Source of the DNA: Lumnitzera littorea
Taxonomy: Eukaryota > Streptophyta > Magnoliopsida > Myrtales > Combretaceae
Assembly: GCA_024138015.1 (NCBI GenBank)
Contig: JAMXBB010000010.1
Location: 79,532,683 to 79,596,682 of the forward strand
Direction: 5' to 3'
Length of the DNA stretch: 64,000 nt
How positions within the stretch are numbered: position 1 is the first letter of the stretch; each line of letters begins with the position of its first letter. A program made the position numbers and the translations under genes. Of this stretch, positions 24,127-37,618 are shown one piece after another. The notes below the pieces were generated by a model that was not told where the DNA came from, ran no database searches, and saw nothing but the letters and a program-made list of their open reading frames with translations.

Positions 24127-26521
24127 TTAAATATCACTTTACACTCTCAATTACTATATTAGAATCCAAACTTTATTATTGAACAATATACTTTAGACCC
24201 TGACTTCACATCATAGGATAATTATATTAAAATTAAACTTTCATTTCAAGGTCTACACATAAACACCAAAAAGATCATATATTCTCGTTTTTAACTATAA
24301 CCTTAGTTAGCTATATATAGAATCATGTCTATATCATCAAAAGAATTGAAATATTTCATAATTTAAACTTTTCCCCAACAATTCATGTCAAAACTTAATC
24401 TTATATCAAGCAAAATCATGTCAAAATTAAACCTTTACATATTAAGATTTGCCAATATATATATATATATATATATATATCAAAAGATCCCATATTTACC
24501 TTCAAAATTCCTTATTTCTAATTATTATTATGAGGTAGTTATATGTTTAAAATCATATCTTTATTATTTAAAAGAATTGAAATGGATTAGGAAACATTAG
24601 GCACACCATAAAAATTATAACCAATACATGTCAAATATGACCAGGTTCTTAGTTCGTAACTTTATAAAAAAAAAAAAAATCCAATCACTAAAAGTTATTT
24701 AAAGTCCTACTAACTATCAACCTTATTGACTTTCAAACTCTTCAAAAGTTGTTATATTATTTTAATAAAAGTCAAGTTTTATACTCATTCACTTATATAT
24801 CACCATCCCTAATTTAGAACTAGAACTTTTTGCTATCTATCTCGAGATTTCAATTACTAAAACTCTACATATTTCATCATCATTTTTAATATCTTCTTCT
24901 ACTAAATTTAATCTGCATAATTTACTTCTTTATTTCCTTCATCAAATCTTTCACTTAATCCTTAAGAATATTCCTTACTTAAAGTTCTACTTTTCCTTCT
25001 ATTCTACACTTCTCAATCTGTACATTTGTTGATTTCATCTTTCGTTCTTAGCTTAAATTATTTGCATTAGCTAAAAATATAATCAAGTCTTCCTCCGAAT
25101 CTTCCTCTAAATTCTAGCCAAATATGTTTACAAGGTTTCTTTTAATTCAATTGATGATTCAGGTTTATCAAAGTAAAGCTTCTATGCTAACATCCTCTAC
25201 AATGGAAAGTTTACAAGACTAAGCTTTAGTATAGGAAGGAGATCTCTTATAAAATTGGGATACTTTTTGCTATTACTTGGTTATGATTTCTACAATAGTT
25301 TCTTTCTGACTTTTCAATTGTTGAAACTTTTATCACTAAAACCATTGTGAATATAGTCTTCTTAACCAACAAGTATTGCTTCTCTAAAATAATGTTTGTA
25401 CTATAAACTCCAACTTTTCCTCCATTATCTTTCATTCCACTATCTATTATACGATAAATTTAACAATATATATCTATAATCTCATGTAGAGCATAAATCA
25501 ATCTTCCAGTTAACCTTATGAATACATACTAGTAAATCTTTAAGTTTGTCTCATAATCCTCCACTCATTCCTCTAAATCAGGTTATGCAATTCCCTCTGA
25601 ATTAGATCAAGCTCTACTTACTATCATGAACTTGAAAAAACCTATAATCTACATTTCGTTTTGGCTACAACATACTTTTCATCAATTACCACCAACCTCC
25701 CTTAAGCTTTTAAAATTATACATCATTCTATTCTACCAATAATGCAATAGCACAATAAATAATTTAGTATCACTTGACTTTATAGTTCTTAATAACTCAC
25801 CAATCTTTACATTCATAATAACAAGAGCATGATAATCAATTATCTAAACTTAATGATTACCATATAAATATGTGATATACTCATGAGAACTAAACTTACC
25901 TTTATTAACTAAGATTCATTAAGCGCTTCTATATCATCTAAAGCATTATCATCTCAACCAGTTCTCATAATAACGTTAGAAATTATATTATTAAAACCAT
26001 TATAATTGTAACCTCATCAATTAGTAAATATCTTTTTCCCTACCACAGCAATAGTAATACAAATTTCCATTCATCCTCCAATACTCCAAATCACTCAATA
26101 TCTACAAAATGATTCACTCAATACATATACACATTTCATATAATTTTACCAAAAACATAAAATAGTACTTACTCAGTTCATCTCAAGATAACTCCTACAA
26201 TTTAAACCTTACAATCTATAGGCTTTTCACCATCTATTATCGTCATCAAACATAAACAAGTCAATGGTTCATAATCCAAAAAGTACACATGACGTAAGTT
26301 AAATCACTATTACTTATTACTCTATATTGCTTTATACCATATACGAGCTGATACATACATATAACCTTAAGAGTCTAAGCCTTTTATGCCTGCTTAATTT
26401 TCCCAACTCTCAATGTTCCTTAGATATTTTAATTCATTTTAGTTACAATGTTACAAAGTTAGTTTAGAAGAGTTGCACTTAAGCAAATTGCTAAGAACTA
26501 TACTTTCATATCACCCAGAAC
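24127..26521 (-). mobile_element. Probable decayed interior of the A/C retrotransposon, 5' segment
   Basis: About 2.4 kb of noncoding, pyrimidine-rich plus-strand sequence between LTR F and LTR copy C. In minus sense it would follow the 5' LTR directly, where a primer binding site and gag would be expected. After ...TGTGACA the sense strand reads gttctgggtgatatgaaag, at best a very poor match to an initiator-Met PBS (TGGTATCAGAG). No gag or protease motif is readable. Confidence 0.35.
24454..24480. repeat. (AT)n microsatellite
   Basis: About 13 uninterrupted AT units in noncoding inter-LTR DNA. Confidence 0.9.
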
Positions 26522-29500
26522 TGTCACATCCCAAACCAAGGAGTTGTAACAGACCGTGTGAACTAATATAAGCTAAAAGTTAGCCACTTTAGCCGCTAAC
26601 ATAGGTATAGTTTACACAAAGAATTTACCACTCTACTGTTTTGAGTTAATCAATTCTGAATCTAATATATATCAACCTGTGGTATAACTTTTCAAAATAG
26701 CTTTAGAAAATAATTTTGTGGCTCAAATGTCCGAGAAAAGCAAATTATATAAATCATATAGAGTACAAAATCTTGATTTTTAACACAAAGTTTCAATAAT
26801 CAAATTAATCGGAGAAAATAAAGTGATTAGTAAAGAATTTATAAAAGTTTATAGGTTTACAAAGCATAATATCAATATCAATAGTTGAAAACTATAGGGT
26901 TACCAATTGAGACCTTATTAGTTTCCCTATAAGTTAGTAAAATCGACAAATAAATAAGAGTTTAGCCAATTAGTCTTCAATCCCCTTTCTTGACCTCGTT
27001 CTCTAATCTTTTAGAACTTAGAGTATTACTAGTGTATCTATTATGGAACCTGTAAAACAGTTATAAGGAAATAAGCGACAATTTGCTCATTAAGTGGGAT
27101 GGAGACAATGGCACATATCTGATACAAAGTAATCAAGGTTTTCAAATAAGTTTAGTTAGATATTATGCATGTACAAGCAAGTATTATCGCACAACGTTAT
27201 CTAGTCTGTCGTGAGATCAGAGAAATTACACTTGTTCTAATCCAGGTTGAGGAGTTTGACGCTGCTTACTTCGTAGATTGGAACCAAACTAGAGCTTGTG
27301 CAATGGGGAATATATTCTGCCCGAGACTTCACTTTAAATTACAGTCCCCAACTTTATCATGACCTCCTCTCTTGCCACTTAGTTCGATTAAGGGTAAGGA
27401 GATGACCATTTCGACCATTCTCATCAAAGGGTCCGTGTTTAGCTTGATAATCCTAGTCGTTTCTCTTAATAGGTTACGATGCATATCCGATTAAAAGTTA
27501 AGCCAAGTTTGTGTTAGATTACTTTTGGGATGATCAAGCAATTTCATACAATTTGAAGCAAGTAATATCATTAATTAATCAATACATAAGTCTAGCACTT
27601 AAAAAAGCACAACCATATTCAAGAACACACGGTGCATACCTACGAGAAATTAACTTACAGTCACGGATAAGACATATACTTAGGTCTTCAAGTATTCTAA
27701 AATAATACTTCAAAATGTGGTAAAGCACTGATCCCACTTACTTGAAACTCAGTTGCTTACTAATTTAGTTGTTCACTTGTCCCATCTTTGTGAATTCCCC
27801 ATATATTTAGCCAATTTATTATTTAGTAACTATATAAGAAATGGAAGACCATTTATTTGCTTATTTCCTTAGAAATTAGGTTGATTTGGAACTTAATTTA
27901 TAAGTTATGTTGGCATAAGTATAGGAAGTTAGAGTCAATTTGTCAATGAATTATACCATCAATATCTTCTGAGCTAAGTTATAAGTGAAATCATCTATGA
28001 ATCTTTTATGTTGGGAAGTCTTTGAATTACCCCTTGAGCTTTATTAGATTGAGAGTTCATAACGAAATCAACTTCTGAATCAACCTCTGAATTTGATGAG
28101 TCTTCAAGATTTTTTATAGATTATCCTTTGAGGTAACTTCTAAGTGCTCAAATTCATGTATTTTCATTTCAAGTACCCTTTGATTCACCTTTTGAACTAA
28201 TCATGTAGTCTACTTAACTTTAAGTCTTTTGGCAGGATACCTTTTGAGCTACCCTTTGATTTTACTATCTCTAGAATTTTTAGGAAAATCGTCGTTTGAC
28301 TAAGCTTTTGAATCCCTTGTTTTTACATTTTATTCATGATTGTTGCTTTTGACCTAATCTTTGACTATCATCTTAGTGCATAACTCATTCACAGAACCTC
28401 CAAGTTATCCTCTACCTTTACCCAATATTTTATAATTAGTTAATTTGCTCATTTTCTTCCAAGTTATAATTATAAAATCATTTAAAACTGTAAGTAACAC
28501 TTCAAACAACCTTCATCACCTTCATTATTTATCAACTCCTTATACATTACCTCATTGTTCATCAATTCATCAAATCCAACAAAATAACTAAGTTGCCAGC
28601 TTCACCTTAAAGACTAAATTGCAATTTTCTATAACTCCTTCTCACAAAACCCAATTCAATAGCTCCAATATACAATAAATACTCCATTAATCACTCAAAC
28701 TCAGAATCTAAGTGAGGTCCTTAGGAAAAATACACTAGTTTTTACCAAGAATACCATTTTAATCATAATTTAGGGCTAAAAAATCAAATAAAAATTTAGA
28801 AAATAGTTCCATGAAAAACTTTTACATAGAAATTCAATATTGATTTAAGATAGTTTATAGAAAAATTTTGAAGCTGAAACTATATCATTAGCCATATTTA
28901 TTTTAATATAAAAAATTGCCTAATTTTATCGATTTCTTAAGGAATTATATTGTAGCTACTAAATTTGTACAAAATAATATTTTTCATAGATTCTATGCAT
29001 GAAAATATGTGGGAATGATTTTTTTTTTCATAATTTTCTAAGCATTTTTTATATTTTTACAAAATTACCTAAAATTAGAACTGGACCTTACTAGAAAATG
29101 AAGCTCCAGTTGCCTATGGTAGCTGCTGTAAACCCTATAAAATTTTTAAATCGAAAGCTAGAAGTTAATAAGATTTTCTCAAAAAATAACTTTAATGTTG
29201 GCAAGACAACTAATCTTGAACCTTAGAGACTACGCTCAAAGACCTAACTTAAACTCCTAAAACACTATATGGCAACCTTAACCCTAGTTTAAATCTTATA
29301 CTCAATGCCTTAAAATCATGCAAACAAATGCCAACGACTAACGTTAACTCCCAAGGTTAGACTAATCTAACAAAGCTAACCAAAAACCCTAATGGGAAAG
29401 AGACTAATAGTTGAAGCCCGTAAGAGCTCCTAATAAAAAAATGAATATTGATATTGATAACACTAACAATGAATTCAAAACTTTAAAATGAATATTATAG

Positions 29501-32500
29501 TCCTTAAATGAACCTTTAAACACAAAAATCGTAATTGAAACCTTAATACATGCGAGCATTTAAATTGTAAAACCCTAATCTACAGTCGAAAACCTTAATC
29601 TAACTATTGTAATATAATTAAATAGTAAAATTATTCATTAATCAAAGATTAATCGCTTAACCTTAAAACCCTAATCTATTCTCCAAAACGTACTTGAACA
29701 ACAATAATTGTCTCAATCCCTTAAACTAATTAGATAAGATTACCTAATGGGCTTAATCAACTTAATTTGACACATTAAGCCATAAAATGCACCCAATTTG
29801 TGCCAAGTGTACTAGTAATTAAGATTAATAAACTTAATTACACCTTAATATACTAATTGGGTTTTATATCATAATTAACTACAAATCAAGAATAATTAAT
29901 CATATGAAACCAAAGTGATTATATGAAAATATCTCCTTAAGAATGCCAACGTTATACTTAGGAAGATAATATGGACTTTGTAAACTTTTGGATCTGAACT
30001 CGAAGTTAGATACAAGAGTTAATAGATAATCCCTAAAACCACTCAAGATATAATGATAAAATCTATAATTAAAATGATTAAACCTTAAATCATAAGTCAC
30101 AAACCCTAAATAATAAGTCGAAAAACCTTAAAGCCAACCTTAAACCATAAGTCACAAACCTTAAATAATAAGTTGAAAAACCCTAAAGCCTTAATATTAC
30201 GTATAAAACCTTAGAAACCCTAATATGTGGGAAATCTCAAAACAATTGGAAAATATCAATAGATTGAGTAAAACCTTAATTGGAAGTCCAAAAACCTAGT
30301 TTAACTAATAAACCCTAGGTATATCCCTAAACTATTTGCTAATCGTAAATAATTTCTCTAATCACTAAAAGACCTTAAATCGTCAACCTCGTTTACAATC
30401 CAAAAACCTTAATCAATCCCGAATAATGAAGGACCGTGACAAATGAAGTAATATAAGTCAATGAACTTAATTAAAATGATAAAATATGGCAAGAACCTAG
30501 TTATACCCTAATTAGGCATAAATTGCTTAGTTAAATATAATCGTGATTAATTAGCTTAATTATCCTTTAATCTATCAACCACCTCTCATTACATCTTAAT
30601 TAGTAACAAGTAAAACTTAATTAAAAACAAAAGATAAAGGATTAATTGAGAATTAAAGTATACTTATCTTTAAGGAGACAAAATCCTTCATCATTTGGTA
30701 AAAAGCAAACAAAGTACAATAATACTAAGAGGAGACTATGTACCTTTATCCTAAAATAGCCATGCCTTGTTCTCCTTAATCCACCTTCAATATATGCTTT
30801 TTCACTCCTCCAAAACCCTTAATTGACATCATTCTTCATGTACAGAAAATTCTAGGGAACCTTCTCTACAAACCTAAATACAAATCAAAGAAAGAAGGAA
30901 GGAAAACCAAGAAGTGCTCTGGGATATCCCTGCACACATCAATGCCTTTCACCACTATCACCACTACATGCCACCAAATCATAAAAAACCACCACCAAAA
31001 TGTCACACACACATCCTAATTTCTTGCCAATAACCTTATGCACCTAAAGAAGCACATTTTGATTTTGTTTTTTAGTGGAAAATTTGAAACTCATGTAGAC
31101 CAGTTTAAGGTAAAATTTACCTAACTTAAGTTTTCAATTTACCTAAATTAAGTTTTCTATTTACACTAGTTTTATCTATGATATCTTGAGAGTTTAGGAT
31201 TATAAATACTATATAACTATGTTATAATCATGTACATATCATTTTAGAGCCTTATAATTACACATTTATTCATGTAATTAGTTAGTTTGTTACTTACATT
31301 TTAGAAGTGTAGGAGATAGTTTTATGTGGATAATTTAAAAAAATGTTGATAAAACTTCATGAAACCCTAAGTGTCGTCTATGCTGCCCCCTCTTTGATAT
31401 GTATTCATCTTGTATTCACCATATTAGGTGATATTATTAGTTTAAAACAAGAATCAATATGATGAAGACAAAGAAACATATTAGAATAAGTGTTGTATGG
31501 AAGAAGTTGAAGGAAAGCCTAAAAAAACCCTACTTGACCACTATTTTTATGAAAGTTTCAAATCTGTAAATTTTAATTTATTAGCTTAGTAATATGTTTG
31601 TTTAGTGTTAAGTATTATATAAGATGTAATTAACCAAGTTAAGTGGGTAATGATGGGCTAATGGCCTAAACTAGTTAAGTTGGTGATTAAAGCCTTAGGA
31701 ATAGTATTACAAACCCTAGTAATGAAATAAACCAGATCTAAAACACTTAGTAAAATGGGTTATTTAGTGTATCCATTAGGATATTTGGCCTATTAAAATA
31801 AGTTAGAATAAAATTTAGAGTCTTGTAATGCAAATTAGGCTTAAACTACCTTAGTTAGTAATTAAAGCCTTAGAAATATGAGTTGGAGCACAATAAATGA
31901 AAAGAACTAGATCTAAATCCTAATAGAAAATGGACTTATCTTAAGGCCTTTAATAGGCTTAAGCTCAAAATAATAAGCGGAGTTAGGCTTAAGGCACTAA
32001 AATATAATATAAGCCTAAAAGCTCTTAAAAGAACTAAGAATAGAGCCTAATAACTTAGTGATTAGATTTGAACCCTAAATTAAAAGGCTCATAACATAAA
32101 ATATAAATTTTCTATTAAGTTCAAAAGCCTATTAAAGCAATCCCATATAGACCCCTTAATAGGCCAAGGCCTTAAACTAGTAAAAATGGTCTATTTAGGC
32201 CTACAAGAGTAACAATAGAGGCCAAATTAAAAGTTATGAAATTTGATCAGAAACTTAAACTTAAAATATCTAAATAAAGGCCTAACACCCAAAATTAAGT
32301 CTAAAGCCTAAAATTAGGCTCAAATCCTAAAGTAGTCAAACCAACACCATTGACTAATGTATTCATTTAGCCTAAATCGAATTCTCACGAGTCCAAGCAC
32401 CTTAAAAGGACTTTACCAAATGAAAGAACATTTGAAATTGACTATAAGAATGCGAAAAACGGACTTACAATAAGGAAGTTAGAGTGAAAACAAGTTTTAA

Positions 32501-34610
32501 CCATGCATAGGGGATTAAGGCGAGCTTCGGTAAGTAGGTAAACTTTTAGGTTTTTAAAAAAACCCTCTTTTGATTACTTACATATACATTATTATTATGT
32601 TTTAGGTGACTTAATTTTTAATTCAGGGACCCTAAAGGTTAGGACAAGTAAGCAGGCCAGGTGAGGGAATTTCGATGAACTACTACTTACTCGTGTTTGA
32701 TAATTGCTTAATGTTCTATTACTTGCCTTTGGTTGTCTGTTGAGTGACTGGTTGTTCTGTATGCTAACATTCGTATAATCGCCTTATTAAAATTGTAAGT
32801 TTATATATTTGGCTAAAATAATCGTATATACTTGTCATATGTCTGTGATCCATTAGTTGCGGACTGTGATATCCATAGCATTATCGAGTTTCTTGAAAAA
32901 AATTGCTAAAATACATTTTTGATATGCGTTATGATTCAAAGAAAGATTTATCAATTTAGTGAATACTTATAGTAATCTCTTATGACATTTTACTTGTTAA
33001 GGCAAAGCTAGTAGACTATCTTTAGTTGTTTGATAGTGAGTAGCTCGAGTTGGGACTCGTATGATTTAAACCCTGAGGTATTGTATGGATTTGTTGATAA
33101 TGAGCCCATAGGGCATTGTATTGATTGTTATAGTGAATAACCTTGGATAGGATCCACCTAATTGATTAGTATGGTATTCTTGATGAGGGTAAGAGTTGAG
33201 TTTCATTTATTAGGACAATACCTACAGACAGCCTTATGCAGGTAAGTTGAGGTATCCCGTATGGTTAAGTACGGGAGATAATCGACGTGTAGATAACCTA
33301 AATCTACACCTTCCATGGTTTCAGAGTCTCGTAGATGTGTTTCTTGCATTTACCGTATGTATATTCATTTTGTATGTTACTTAAATTGTAGTGGTGAGAG
33401 ACAAACTTACTACCCCCCCTCCCCCAAAGCTAGGACTAAGCGAAGATCAAAATGCAGAGTGTTCCTTAAGCGATTGGATTAGATGGATAAGATTATTTTA
33501 GTAAATTGTGTTAGTTAAGCTAGATCTTTATAATATTTAGTAACTCATGATATCGCTAAAGTTTAATTATCTCATCTTATTGTTTGGAAGGTAATTTTGA
33601 CTCTCTACGGTCTTAGTGGATTGTTAGGTCACCTAAGTTGCTTATATAAATAAGTAAATATAAGTAAAATAAATAAGCATCCTTAGAAACTTACTAGTTA
33701 GAGTTTTGCAACTTTTGACTTATAAAGTAGTCCTTATATCATGGATACACATATGATATAGAGATTTTAGGAAAAATTGTTGGGCCTCTTTGTAGGGCAT
33801 TATAGCCACATCCTTATTGGCCAACTTAGCCATTGGGTGTTTTATCACTTGGTGGCTACAATTGACTCCTAGCTCCTCTTTAGTTGCATGTTCTCTTCCA
33901 TGCTTAGTTTACACATTGTTTTTTGCAAATTTTCCCTAATTCACTTTTTTAATTTTCAAACCCCAAACTAATTTCTCCAGATCCTATCTTTCATATACTA
34001 CTCAGTGGAGAATGTTTCCAATTTTTCCAAAACTTGAAAGTATCCCAAATGAATTTTTCTCTCTCTTTCTCTTCAAAGAGTTTGGCTTTGATATACCCTC
34101 ATTTGCATGTAAATTTTTATTTCACTACTTAACACCTGTCTAAACTGATCTACATGCCTAACATAAGAAGTTCCTAGCTATTACAAGAGTGTTTATAAAT
34201 TTTTTTATTAATTTTAATGAATTTATTTAACTTAAAATATAATTATTCGGGTATTTTAGTTAATCAAGGGTGTATATATATATATGTAATAATTACGCAT
34301 GACATATACATATATTCCACATGTTATTTTATGTTATATAATAATTTTATTACACATATAATTTATCTTTAAAAGTTTATAATCTAATTGAGCTTACTCT
34401 ATGCAATTACAGTAAATAATACGTAATATAGTTAAATTACACTAACTTAGTCATACTGTTATTATTTTATTATATTTTTAATATCTGATTATATAAGATC
34501 TCTTCGACTAATTTCTTAAGCTCACTCGTAAATTTTGAAGTCAATCGGGTTAGTTTCACTGCAGCCTAAGTTATCTACTCGAAGTATTAGGTGAAAATTT
34601 GGGTTTCACA
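26522..34610 (-). mobile_element. Large LTR copy C (Ty3/Gypsy-like), probable 5' LTR, split by insert G
   Basis: On the plus strand it begins TGTCACATCCCAAACC and ends TTGGGTTTCACA, so it has proper TG...CA ends. The LTR parts are 26,522-29,126 and 33,805-34,610, about 3.4 kb together. They align with copy A throughout, including across the break: A reads ggtagccacatcc where C is interrupted. No 5-bp duplication flanks C by itself (agaac against atggc). This fits C being one LTR of a longer element whose partner is A. Sense is minus. Short frames in this region are not genes. Confidence 0.75.
29127..33804 (+). mobile_element. LTR-like insert G (TGTAAACCC family) within LTR C
   Basis: Sequence continuity between LTR copies A and C breaks here. 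A has ggtaGCCACatcc, while C has ggtaGCTGC before the insert and GCCAC after it, a 5-bp duplication with two changes in the left copy. The insert starts TGTAAACCCTATAAA and ends TTTGTAGGGCATTATA, where a decayed ...GGGCGTGACA is plausible. At 4,678 bp without any protein motif it is most simply a large solo LTR related to LTR F. The left third has many scattered 'aaaccctaa/aaaccttaa' words. The interior near 33.4 kb has a C-run (taccccccctccccc). Confidence 0.6.
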
Positions 34611-37600
34611 ATGGCCACTAGCAACTCCTACCCTTGAGTGGTCGGATTTTCTTTTTTCTTTTTAATTTATCTAGTATTTTATTTTATTTTTGTTTTAATT
34701 CGATGTTTTAAATTATTTTGAATTATATATATACGTACATGCATATATATTATATTATTTTATTACTTATTTTTTCTATATTTTTTCAATTTTATTTTTT
34801 ATTATTTTTTATATTTTATTATATTATTTATTTAATTATGATGCGTGGATAATTAGATTGTGCAGCGTGTCGACATTAACGAAAAAGTAATGGCTAACTA
34901 ATAGGTTAAATCATTTGCAAATTTTTACAAACGTTGAGAACTCAAATGTAAAAAAGAAAATAGGTCGATGACTCAATTAGAAAAAGTGATAAAGTTTAAG
35001 TATTAAAAATTATAATTTTCCCACAAAATAAAAAATACGAAATAAATAGAAAAGGAAACCTTAAACAACCACCTTCATGGTTGCTAGTTCATATGTTAGT
35101 TAGATTAGGGTATCTAAATAAATCTTTAGTGCATCATGATCCACCGCTATTAAGTAATGTTTAATAAGAACTCCTAAAGTGATTAGGTGTTCCTATTACC
35201 TTAGAGAACGAAGGGAAAAAAAAAAGAAAGAAAATTGAAGCAACTTTTCATGTAATCAATACAACATAAGTTCTCAGTATCTTTTAAATGATCATGAATT
35301 TGTTTACATGACTTCTTGTGAATATATATTAGGGTCTAAAATAAACATGCACCCTAATGATGGTTACATTGGAGATGTGTAGCTATTAAGATGGCTTCTT
35401 ATGGTTTTCTCCTTTATTTTTTTAATATTTTTAGATTTTAATTAAATTGATAAATTTGCCTGTATATATATGTTTCCTATGATAACAAATATTTGAATGA
35501 ATTTCATTTTATAGACTTTCTTTTTTTCCTTTTAATTTTCACTATTTTATTATATTATTTGATTAAATATATTTAATTATATTATTTTATTAAGCTAATT
35601 ATTATAGACAAATAAAAACTAACACGTCAGCTAATTAATAGTGATAGATAAGAAAATATAAGTGAAAAACACATATAAGGAAAGTAAGAAAAAGTGAAAA
35701 ATATAGATATATGAAGTGAAATTTCCCCTATATATTATTAGCCTACATTTTAGATTGCCGTTGGACATGTGAAAAAATTTTAGCTTAAGTAATTTACAAA
35801 ACAAAACTAATCACAACATCTTTATTTTTTTTTTAATAATTATTCATCGTATAATAGTCATGTTATAGTTGATTCAATCTTAATAATTCATGAGATATTA
35901 GGATTGCATTTCTTAAATTTTTGTGGAGTTTCTTATACCTAAAAATTTTTCTTACGATTGGATTGCCTGAAATGTGAAAATGTTCGAACTTTCTAATATA
36001 AAATTCCTAAGGTGTTAGGTTTTCTAAAACTTTTCTAACTTTCTAATTTAATCATTATATTTAAAAGTTAATTATATTTTAACAAACTATACTATATATA
36101 TATATGTGTGTGTGTTTTTTTTACAGCATGCCACTTGTTGTATCATGTAAGCATTACACGGCACACCATATTTGTTTCATATGGCATTCAAAGTGTTAAA
36201 AGCATTCACATTTGACTCTATGGAGATAATTAATAAGTTCGCATTTTAAGGTTATTTTACATGGAAAATTACATGAGTTGTTTGTTCTTTAATACGATAG
36301 CGTTACTTCATCTAATTGATGTAGGGCAGGTAACAAATGGATGCCAAATGTGGCAACAAAAAGTAGAGGTCGTAACTTGCGAAATAACGAAAAGTTCATG
36401 TACCTAATATTATATCAAACACTTGATTTCTATTCTTGTAAAAGGCCATTCGATAAAGAGCTTCTAATCATATGGAATTATATATGGATAGTACATGATT
36501 ATGGCCATTTAACTACCTTTAAAGACTTTAGTTGGCTTATAAATGTATAGACTTTGTTATTGTATTTATATTGGATTATGATGCTAATGTTAATGTGCTA
36601 GTTGAATATTTAGATCATATATAGATTTTCTGTGAACTTTATATAAATGTATAAAAACTCACAACAAACGAATCAAATGACGTCAATTTAACACAATTAA
36701 TAAAAGGATTATTTTATTAGTTTTAGTGATGGTGTAATAAGGACCGAGCCCCTCATTATGATGAGATCTGGCAGCTTTCGCGGGAAGAATCAATTCTATT
36801 CTTCCTCTGTCCGTGATAACTTTAAAGAGGGCTTAGTAGCCTCTTAAGTACTTTCTCATAGCTTGCAAAAGTTAAAAAGTAACATAAAATGTCACTCTCT
36901 CCCTTCTTTTGCAAACTAGGGCATCATATTTTATAAAGAGAGAGAAAAAGTAAAGACCGTGCAGTGCCATAATCTCTACCTATTACATTTGTATGGTTTC
37001 CTTTGTTTATTCTCACCCTTGGGACCACATCCCTGGTACACATTTAAATATGCTTCTTTTTTCCTCTTTTTATTCACACCAATTCGAGCATCGATTAACG
37101 GATTTAAAAAAGTTTAATCCTGTACTTTAGGATAAATAAGCATATCAAATATATCAAAATTGCTTCTTTTCTGTTATGAAACGTTTTCTGTGAATTGTGG
37201 ATTTCTTTTTTAGCTCTTTCTTATGTAAATAATAAAACAAATACATTTAAAATTATAAAGATTTTTATTTTTATTTAGTCAAACATAATAAGAGAAGAAG
37301 GATTTAAATTTAATTTATTTAATAAAAAAATTAATATTTATATTATTAAATTATAATGATATTAACACATACTTTTAAATTATAAAAATTTAACAGAATA
37401 AGTTTAGAAAAACAAACGAGAAGGAAGTGTCCACTGCTCGCTTAGAACTTCTGAAACAGGATAGAAATATGAAACATGTTTTTGAGTAATCTAGTTCTCT
37501 CCCATTTGCTGGAGCGAAGTCACTTTCACTTCACTTTATAGTTTTTCCCATTCGCTATTCATTTATTCTCTTTCTTTCACGCCCTTCTCGTTTTCTGAAG

Positions 37601-37618
37601 TTTCGACATCTCAATACA
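34611..37618. other. Intergenic DNA between LTR C and the kinase gene
   Basis: AT-rich with long T and A runs at 34.66-34.85 and 35.5-35.6 kb and no supported gene. A near-palindrome, gaagaatcaattctattcttc-like, lies at about 36,784. The last 200 bases before 37,619 are pyrimidine-rich with a weak TATA-like 'ctttatag' at about 37,535, and probably hold the kinase promoter and 5' UTR. Confidence 0.4.

Noticed and set aside
24127..26521. Possible gag or protease remnant in minus sense between LTRs F and C
   Set aside because: Translations of several parts were read by eye and gave no gag, zinc-knuckle or aspartic-protease motif. Kept only as probable decayed interior.
29130..30420. Many 'aaaccctaa' words suggesting an interstitial telomere repeat
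   Set aside because: The words are scattered, irregularly spaced and mixed with aaaccttaa. They never form a tandem (AAACCCT)n array.
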